Part shown: in pieces, positions 59,801 through 64,000 of the stretch
Numbering within the stretch: position 1 is the first letter of the stretch
Layout: each line of letters starts with the position of its first letter
Origin: Euborellia annulipes
Lineage: Eukaryota > Arthropoda > Insecta > Dermaptera > Anisolabididae
Direction: 5' to 3'
DNA length: 64,000 bases
NCBI GenBank assembly: GCA_023213315.1
Contig: JAKCPI010025700.1
Span: 1 to 64,000 of the forward strand
Position numbers and translations under genes: made by a program
Notes under the pieces: model-generated
Told to the model about the DNA's origin: nothing
The model's database searches: none
The model's input: only the letters and a program-made list of their open reading frames with translations

Positions 59801-62800
59801 CTGGGTCATTTCTGTCTAAATTTCGGAGTATTTTTAAAGTAAATTAAAAAAAAAAAATATTCCTTTTATATTTTACTCACATGTCATTCTTAATAATGTC
59901 GGAATGAATTCTGGCCACCCCGTTTACGGCGTGTGAACCGACGATACATAATCTCGCCATATTGACTCGTTTAACTCCATCTTCTTCGATTAGAGACATT
60001 TTACGTAATCGATCAAAATCACCCGGAAAGAGACGTCCAACCTCCTGTAAAGTGAAATTATTTAATTTTAATAATCTAACATTTAACTTTCACAATTAAC
60101 TAAAATTATAATTACCTGCAAATGGAGATAATTAATATGATAGATAATCTGCATATGTCGAGGCAAAATGGACTCAAGCATTGAGGTCGGCCAAGTTTCC
60201 AGAGCTTCTGGTAATACAGTGTGGTTTGTATAAGCACACACTTCACGAGTAATTTTCCAAGCCTGTGAAATGAATATTATTTTATTTATTGTTAACGAAA
60301 TATGGAGACGATTTTATTATTCGATTTAAAAGAAGGAGCATTTTATTGAAAACATGATATAAGTTTTATGCTATATAACCAGGCGCATATAAGCAAGGCC
60401 CATACAGTAGGCTTATTTTTTTACTTTCTCTTACCTATGTATATATGTAATATATATATATAGAGAAAGTATTGGATTCATGTCAAAAATTCGATGTCGA
60501 GATTTTGATGGATCTTCACGTTTTGAGGTCCCCTGAATCCAAAAAAGTGGTTTTCGCGACATGGTCTGTCTGTGGGTGTGTGGTGTGTGTTCAATTTTAA
60601 GCATGAAGGAATTGAGCTACGAGGTTGAAATTTTATATTTAAGTTAAACACCACCCGGGACCGGAAAAATAAGCTTTTAATCAAAATCGGCCAAAGAGTA
60701 CTAGTACTTTACTGATGTACTTTTTCAGTTTTTTTCGATTTTCTCAAAATTTGCTCCAACGATTTTTTTTTAAATTCAAAAATCAATTATTTTTTAGATG
60801 CTCTTTAAAATGTATATTCTCATTTTGCTATTGAAATCTTCTGAAGACCACTTTACTCTTGAACTCCATAGGAAAGATAGGAGAAATGGTTGCCATGGTA
60901 ACAAAATATAAATATTTTCCCATACTTATAAATTTTACATCTGAATTTAAATGTTCCGTACTGTCGGGAACTAAATACATGTCGACACAAAAAATCCGGT
61001 GTGACAAGCACAGAACACAACTTTCGATTACCGAAGGTAAGAGAAAGTTGTGTGCTGTACGCCAGTCACACCAGATTTTTTTTTAAGCCAATAGATCATT
61101 TTGAAATAGGCTTACCAATTTAGAAACGAGCTAATTAATACGACAAACTATTCGAAATATATTCATACCTGATCCCAATCAAGTCCTTCGATATCAATGA
61201 GAAGTCGCATCAATTCTGGAATTGCCAATGAGGGATGAGTATCGTTTAATTGAATAGCGACTTTTTTGGGCAGTTGATCCAGACTAGTCCTCACAGCCTC
61301 TCGGCAGCCAAATTTTGAAGCTTTGAAGCGTCTTATAATGTCCTGAAAACAAAATGTACATTTATCAATTCCTCCAAAGGACTCAATGGGTCATTTTTTT
61401 GAAAATTATTCTTAAAGTTTTCAAATGTAACAGTCATTTTGGAGGGCAAGTACCTTTATTGGTTCGTCTAAAAATTGCAAGAGGATTTGTGTAGTTAAAG
61501 CTTCAATGCAGTGTCGGATTAAACAAGATCAAGATGAAGGACCTTGGGCAGTCTAAGTCTCGGGGCCCAGTGAACAAAAAATTATACCAATATGATTTTA
61601 TTACACAACAGTTTTAGGACTCCCCCCCCCCCCCTCCTCCGAAATGTGCCCACGGGGAAATCAAAATTTATATACATTTTAAAAATTTTCCCATTGAATA
61701 AAACATTAGATTTTAATTTTAATTGAGGTGTGTAGCTGATAATTTATTTAAGGTTCAGGAAATCCCAAATGAGCAACGCAGCTAGTCGTTTTTTCAATTT
61801 TTATTTATATTTATTTAAATTAAGTTTAAATAAAAATTGAAAAAACGACTAGCTGCGTTGCTCATTTGGGATTTCCTGAACCTTAAATAAATAAGACTTT
61901 AAAATATATTTATAAATGGGGGGGGGGGGTGAATAAATCTTCAAAAATGAGTTGACCCCCTCCAGAAAATAATTATATATACCCCCCTGCGATGCTTGCC
62001 ACTTTCACCAGGGGTCGCGGGTTCGCATCCCCGACAAAAATATATTTCAATTTAATTGGCTACCAATCAATTTAAACAAATATCGACGGATTTTAAATGG
62101 ACTCAGATGCCGAAAAAGAGTTAAAAAAAAATACATCTAATGTTGCGGGGTCCCTAAAAGCGTGGGGCCCTTAGGCGATCGCCTACTCCGTTAATGGGTT
62201 AAAACATATTCTATTCTATCTAATGGGTAATCGGGTACTGGTTCAATGATATGGGGATTGGAAGTGAAACTCAAAAGTCCCGGATTTCGAGTTCCTGGCT
62301 TTTTCGTATAAATAAGAAATATTTAATAAGTGATGGGGCAGGAAGCCAGGAAATAAGCCTCTTCGAAATGAAACTCAAGACTGGTGGAGACAGTTTCGGC
62401 TTTAATTAGATAAGGCCATTCTCAGTTCATTTTCGAGAGTGTGAACTCAAATGTCAGTTGTGAGTATTAACATACATAAAAAGTAATACTTTCTCTCTCT
62501 ATATGTTTCATATATAGAGTAAGAGAAAGTAAAAATGCTTGACATATGAGTGGTTCAAAGCAAAAGTGGACCAAGTCCAAAAGTAAAAAAAAAAAAAAAT
62601 CTGAAAAAAATCTAAAAATCCAAAAATCTGAATATTAAATATAAATGTACTTAAATAAAGTATAATTTAAGTAGATACGTAGGGCTTATAGCTGGTAGTT
62701 CAATCAGGATAGGTGAGAAGAAGAAGAAAATTCGCAGCTAGTTATATTTCATAATGGGAATAAAAATAATGAAATATAACTAGCTGCGAATTTTCTTCTT

Positions 62801-63468
62801 CTTCTCACCTATTCTGAGTATAATTTAAGTTCTTAATGATTGCTGAGATCACTGGGGGGGGGGGGAAGGGGGGTCATGATGCCCCGGGTGCTACTCACAA
62901 AGGGGCGCCAAATGTTCCGCAAAACAAAAAATTGCTGGATAATTTTTATTTTCATTATAATTGATTTCTGGAAAATATATTTTAAATGTAGTGCCAGTGT
63001 AATATAATAATTTTGTATATTTTACATATAATATTATATGGTTTTCGAATGGGGGGGGGGGTGTAAGGCTTTGACTTTGATTCATTTTTTTCAAAAGAGT
63101 AAAAAGTGGACTTGGTTCACTTTTGCTCTGAACCCCTCATATATACCAAGCAATGCTAAGTGCATTTTTATATACGATCCAGTCAGTTGGAGTTACAAAA
63201 TTTTTGTTTAATTTCGTAAAATCTTATTTCCTGGCTGCCTGCTCTATTATTTATTATTAAAATACCACAGTTCACTTCACATATTTTCATAAGTAATAAA
63301 TGTTAAAATAATTTATGAATACCTGAAGAGTAGCAGCACACATGAAATATTCTTGTTTTAGACGAAGTTCTTTCCCTTCAAAAGAATTGTCGTTTGGATA
63401 AAGAACTCTCGAGATATTCTCAGCCAAATTACGATCGAGGACAGCTTGAATATATTCGCCATCATTGA
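50724..63468 (-). CDS. GlyP: Glycogen phosphorylase, 3' 11 coding exons (5' part beyond window)
   Basis: Cytosolic enzyme that cleaves alpha-1,4 links of glycogen with phosphate, giving glucose-1-phosphate; family GT35, using pyridoxal phosphate. Exons, minus strand: 63,468-63,323; 61,342-61,169; 60,262-60,116; 60,044-59,881; 58,743-58,629; 58,312-58,130; 57,993-57,868; 56,870-56,649; 56,523-56,396; 53,000-52,799; 50,897-50,724. All have AG/GT borders, and phases fit throughout, giving about 592 codons without a stop. The family has about 840, so roughly the first 250, with the regulatory serine and part of the AMP site, lie beyond 64,000. Landmarks: [51 protein letters not shown] and [10 protein letters not shown] with the cofactor lysine. 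The sequence is closest to arthropod forms. No disabling change was seen. Introns range from 71 to 3395 bases; the big ones are full of transposons. Confidence 0.97.
51426..51617. mobile_element. hAT-type MITE in a GlyP intron
   Basis: Ends CAGGGCCGGATCTAGG and TAGTTCCGGCCCTG, flanked by TCGGCTAT on both sides (51,418-51,425 and 51,618-51,625), a perfect 8-bp duplication. Inside are G-, C- and GGCAGC-rich runs. No frame. Confidence 0.9.
51776..51846 (+). mobile_element. tRNA-like SINE head, family 3
   Basis: Box A TGGTCCAGTGGTAAGG and box B-like GCTTGACTCCC, spaced as in tRNA; the outer stem TGCCGTG/CGGCGGCA pairs only in part. A related head lies at 36,640-36,745 (-). Probably a SINE and not a functional tRNA. 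Confidence 0.5.
51990..52425. mobile_element. Hammerhead foldback in a GlyP intron, with nested MITE
   Basis: Arms AAGAAGGTAGAAATGAGAGA and CTCTCATTTCTACCTTCTT, with CCAGCTAAGGTTATTTCTTT inside, enclose a mariner-like MITE (52,085-52,250) and a hammerhead-like centre at 52,315. Confidence 0.7.
52315..52356 (+). ncRNA. Hammerhead-like sequence, C3 changed
   Basis: CAGCT, TTGAGGA, TGGTTCAAATACGGAGCC, GAAAC, GTC, AGCTG: stem I pairs (CAGCT/AGCTG), and stem II pairs only weakly (GG..CC). The first core base is T instead of C (TTGAGGA for CTGANGA), which should reduce or abolish cleavage. Confidence 0.5.
52522..52693. mobile_element. Second hammerhead foldback in the same intron
   Basis: Arms AGGACCGGAGAATAAGTCAG and CTGACTTTTATTCTCCGGTCCT. 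The centre carries the motif at 52,561-52,608. Confidence 0.65.
52561..52608 (-). ncRNA. Hammerhead ribozyme-like sequence
   Basis: Minus strand: TTGTA (stem I), CTGATGA, stem II region TGACCAGCCGTGATACCGTTC (weakly paired, about 21 bases), GAAA, TATC (UH site ATC), TACCAA (stem I partner). Core bases are all present; the weak stem II lowers confidence. Confidence 0.55.
52799..53000 (-). CDS. GlyP: GlyP exon with [14 protein letters not shown]
   Basis: After TTTCTTATAG, before GTTCGT. Reads [40 protein letters not shown] and [20 protein letters not shown]. It completes a glycine codon split with the previous exon (phase 2). Confidence 0.97.
53190..53597. repeat. GC-rich repeat of about 420 bp, copy 2
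   Basis: Second copy of 46,480-46,900, here within the 3.4 kb GlyP intron. A minus frame of 89 codons is not conserved between the copies. A third GC-richer piece (53,610-53,700) follows and is unrelated. Confidence 0.8.
54198..54456. mobile_element. Non-autonomous element with CAAGGGCGGTCC ends, SINE inside
   Basis: Inverted ends CAAGGGCGGTCCCAGAG and CTAGGACCGCCCTTG, each next to a run of C. SINE family 1 body on minus (54,262-54,400) is nested inside. Target duplication unclear. Confidence 0.65.
54682..56285. mobile_element. hAT-type element, 1.6 kb, in the GlyP intron
   Basis: Ends CAGTGACGGCGCTACG and TAGCGCCGTCACTG are perfect inverted repeats, flanked by CCCATGTC on both sides (54,674-54,681 and 56,286-56,293). 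It has no transposase. Nested: SINE piece (54,985-55,055) and a foldback (55,345-55,995). It accounts for about half of the 3395-base intron. Confidence 0.9.
55345..55995. mobile_element. Foldback MITE, complete copy
   Basis: Ends ACTTTCTCGTATAGAGAAAG and AATATACGAGAAAGT. Long inverted repeat: TGTGAACACGATTGCTTAAA.. ACCAAAGCAGCTAGATCGAT.. and its reverse complement at 55,880-55,950. Centre contains AAATCATACAGGTGTCATT as in 3990-4097. Confidence 0.75.
56396..56523 (-). CDS. GlyP: GlyP exon with [17 protein letters not shown]
   Basis: After TTTTTCTAG, before GTAAAT. Reads [20 protein letters not shown] and [20 protein letters not shown]. It continues directly after the cofactor-lysine motif of the previous exon. 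Confidence 0.97.
56649..56870 (-). CDS. GlyP: GlyP exon with the pyridoxal-phosphate lysine
   Basis: After TTGATTTCAG, before GTAAAT. Reads [40 protein letters not shown] and [20 protein letters not shown], then MKFM. The lysine in NMKF is the expected cofactor anchor (PROSITE phosphorylase signature [10 protein letters not shown]). Confidence 0.98.
57148..57365. mobile_element. Near-perfect palindrome in a GlyP intron
   Basis: Arms TTGCAATATATTATTTTTAA to CCAAACGTTGTTGTATAAAA and the reverse complement, with a loop CTCAGACCTCTAGGG near 57,236. Outer arms contain GTCAATTCAGTCCG. No hammerhead core is seen. Probably the same foldback class. Confidence 0.65.
57868..57993 (-). CDS. GlyP: GlyP exon with [13 protein letters not shown]
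   Basis: After TTTTTTTAG, before GTAAAAA. Reads [20 protein letters not shown] and [13 protein letters not shown]. The most conserved helix of the C-terminal domain. Confidence 0.98.
58130..58312 (-). CDS. GlyP: GlyP exon with [14 protein letters not shown]
   Basis: After TTTAATAG, before GTAAGC. Reads [20 protein letters not shown] and [20 protein letters not shown], ends ..MFDIQ. Confidence 0.97.
58629..58743 (-). CDS. GlyP: GlyP exon with [11 protein letters not shown]
   Basis: After TGATTTTAG, before GTAAAT. The isoleucine codon is split with the previous exon (AT|A). Reads [20 protein letters not shown] and [18 protein letters not shown]; contains active-site residues of the family (arginine of TPRRW). 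Confidence 0.97.
58800..59870. repeat. GlyP intron with C-run and inverted pair
   Basis: A run of C after GGGGGGAGCCCCCC (58,826-58,856) and an inverted pair TGGACCGTTTATTTTGAAAG (59,105) / CTTTCAAAATAAACGGTCCA (59,333), around a T-rich centre. Probably one foldback MITE; no frame. Confidence 0.55.
59881..60044 (-). CDS. GlyP: GlyP exon with [18 protein letters not shown]
   Basis: After TTTACAG, before GTGAGT. Reads [20 protein letters not shown] and [20 protein letters not shown]; ends ..KND plus two bases. Only 71 bases of intron separate it from the previous exon. Confidence 0.97.
60116..60262 (-). CDS. GlyP: GlyP exon with [12 protein letters not shown]
   Basis: After TTTCACAG, before GTAATT. 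Reads [20 protein letters not shown] and [20 protein letters not shown]. Histidine of [10 protein letters not shown] lies in the active site of the family. Confidence 0.97.
60422..61083. repeat. AGAGAAAGTA-type repeat, most complete copy
   Basis: About 660 bases in a GlyP intron: starts TACTTTCTCTTACC, then TATAGAGAAAGTATTGGATT, GATTTTGATGGATC, a (TGTC)n tract, AAGCATGAAGGAATTGAGCT, ..TTTACTGATGTACTTTTTCA.., GTTGCCATGGTAACAAAATA, then AAAATCCGGTGTGACAAGC and GTCACACCAGATTTTT. It has two distinct ends, each also seen alone elsewhere, so it may be two elements joined. Family not identified. Confidence 0.6.
61169..61342 (-). CDS. GlyP: GlyP exon with [14 protein letters not shown]
   Basis: After GTTTTCAG, before GTATGA. 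Reads [20 protein letters not shown] and [20 protein letters not shown], ends ..GLDWDQ. Confidence 0.98.
61752..61883. mobile_element. Perfect palindrome with GCAGCTAGTCG arms
   Basis: Arms of over 50 bases (CAGGAAATCCCAAATGAGCA, then ACGCAGCTAGTCGTTTTTTC) are exact reverse complements. Shares GCAGCTAGTCG with the hammerhead foldback at 30,414 but has no ribozyme core. Confidence 0.7.
61993..62131 (+). mobile_element. tRNA-derived SINE, family 2 copy
   Basis: Box B GGGTTCGCATCCCC, then GGCTACCAATCAATTT and GGACTCAGATGCCGAAAAAG followed by an A run. The box A part is short or lost. Confidence 0.7.
62388..62426 (-). ncRNA. Decayed hammerhead-like sequence
   Basis: Minus: CTGAGAA, TGGCC..AAGCC stem II, GAAAC, TGTC. 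The second core G is changed (CTGAGAA for CTGANGA), so cleavage is unlikely. Confidence 0.4.
62696..62816. mobile_element. Perfect palindrome with GCAGCTAGTTA arms
   Basis: Arms AGGTGAGAAGAAGAAGAAAA and TTCGCAGCTAGTTATATTTC with exact reverse complements; loop of about 15 bases. Same GCAGCTAGT signature as 30,414 and 61,752. Confidence 0.7.
62850..63070. mobile_element. Rearranged piece of the 10,167-14,590 hAT type
   Basis: G runs next to TCATGATGCCCCGGG and GGCGCCAAATG, then ..TTGATTTCTGGAAAATATAT.. (matching 14,430-14,560 reversed), then ATATAATATTATATGGTTTTC (matching 10,230-10,255 reversed). The two halves are directly joined, as in an internally deleted copy. Confidence 0.6.
63323..63468 (-). 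CDS. GlyP: First GlyP exon within the window
   Basis: After TTTTTTTCTAG, before GTATTC. Reads [40 protein letters not shown], then FMCAATLQ. Corresponds to about residue 258 onward of animal phosphorylases. The two leading bases complete a codon of the upstream exon beyond 64,000. Confidence 0.97.
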
Positions 63469-63511
63469 CTAGAAAAAAAAAAAGCGATTATAAATTTTAA
63501 AAAATATTAGA

Positions 63512-63880
63512 ATGGGTAGTGAGGAGATCGAGGCAGCAAAAAACAATAAAAAAAAATATATATTTCTCTTTCGCCTTATTTTAAACACTTGTCGGCGTTT
63601 CGATATTCCGGCCTTCTGCTTAGAGAGGCTCCTGGCAACTCCTGATGTCTTATGTCATGACTTCTGGTTCATTATTGAATCAAATCAAACCAATGTTCGC
63701 ACAAACAATACGTCAGGAGTTGCCAGGAGCCTCTCTAATCTCGAGGCAAACAGCTGATTGTCCTGATGAGGGCTGGAATATCGGCCGAAATGTCGACAAG
63801 TGTTTAAAATAAAGTGAAAGAGAAATATATTTGTTCTTTATTGCGTTGGCTCCCATTGATCTCCTCACTACTCATTACAC
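63512..63880. mobile_element. Hammerhead foldback in the GlyP intron
   Basis: Arms AGTGAGGAGATCGAGGCAGC and GATCTCCTCACTACTC; inner arms ATTTTAAACACTTGTCGGCG and its reverse complement; innermost GAGAGGCTCCTGGCAACTCC and its reverse complement. The right side carries a hammerhead-like sequence; the left side keeps the stem II and GAAA but has lost CTGATGA. Confidence 0.7.
63758..63799 (+). ncRNA. Hammerhead ribozyme-like sequence (best copy)
   Basis: TTGTC (stem I), CTGATGA, GGGCTG-GAATAT-CGGCC (stem II and loop), GAAA, TGTC (cleavage expected after C), GACAA (stem I partner). Every invariant core base is present, stem I and II pair well, and stem III is minimal. It fits the minimal type-I hammerheads reported in Penelope-like retroelements. 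Confidence 0.7.
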
Positions 63881-63887
63881 ATCAGGG

Positions 63888-64000
63888 GCGGATTAAGGGG
63901 TGCCACGGGGGGGCGATCGCCCTCCTACCCTAAGAGGAAATTCGGCAGTATTATTGAAACTAGTAATCTAAAGCAAATTATGATTTCCGGGCTTTAATTT
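63888..64000 (+). mobile_element. Left end of a hAT-type element cut by the window end
   Basis: CAGGGGCGGATTAAGGGGTG with GGGGGGGCGATCGCCC following, resembling the ends at 48,571 and 61,509. Confidence 0.55.

Larger units (their letters stand above)
61509..62200. mobile_element. Probable hAT-type element in the first large GlyP intron
   Basis: Begins CAGTGTCGGATTAAAC and ends near GGGGCCCTTAGGCGATCGCC and TACTCCGTTAATGG. Contains GGGGCCC blocks at both ends, a palindrome (61,752-61,883) and a SINE (61,993-62,131). The right border and target duplication were not resolved. Confidence 0.5.

Noticed and set aside
1..64000. CRISPR array, bacterial operon or ribosomal RNA genes
   Set aside because: No regularly spaced repeats, no Shine-Dalgarno-driven gene clusters and no rRNA motifs; introns and transposons are eukaryotic.

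Overview
This is a 64 kb window from an AT-rich animal genome, almost certainly an arthropod. The only conserved protein gene, a glycogen phosphorylase on the minus strand, reads like insect or other arthropod GlyP, has GT-AG introns, and is surrounded by invertebrate-type transposons. I cannot name the order or species.

Layout. (1) 1-48,000 has no conserved host gene. It is a mosaic of (a) a locally amplified cassette that on the minus strand looks like small exons with good acceptor and donor sites, (b) a recent duplication of about 4 kb (1-4090 and 20,754-24,679), and (c) many nested transposons: hAT-type elements with 8-bp target duplications, pogo-type MITEs, foldback elements, a jockey/CR1-like LINE, an RTE-like LINE and tRNA-derived SINEs. 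(2) 50,724-63,468 (minus) carries the last 11 coding exons of glycogen phosphorylase, about 592 codons from just inside the N-terminal third to the stop. The N-terminal exons lie beyond 64,000. The larger introns are packed with transposons; the 3.4 kb intron holds a 1.6 kb hAT-type element with other repeats nested in it.

How the parts relate. The phosphorylase works alone here: it releases glucose-1-phosphate from glycogen. The cassette array to its left runs on the same strand. Its exon-like blocks (nine core copies, two relatives) are preceded by seven promoter/first-exon-like blocks. In two units (14.7-15.9 kb and 42.2-42.7 kb) the splice phases join into short open frames of 61 and 49 codons. 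In most others the frame is broken, so the array may be a small-protein family, a set of alternative 5' exons, or an amplified non-coding unit.

The most unusual structures are foldback elements whose centres carry hammerhead-ribozyme-like sequences (CTGANGA, stem II, GAAA, then UH), of the kind known from Penelope-like retroelements. The best are at 30,472-30,520 (-), 52,561-52,608 (-) and 63,758-63,799 (+).

Limits: no alignment, folding or splice-site software was used. Exon borders of phosphorylase were checked by hand for frame and AG/GT sites. Repeat borders are approximate unless a target-site duplication is given.
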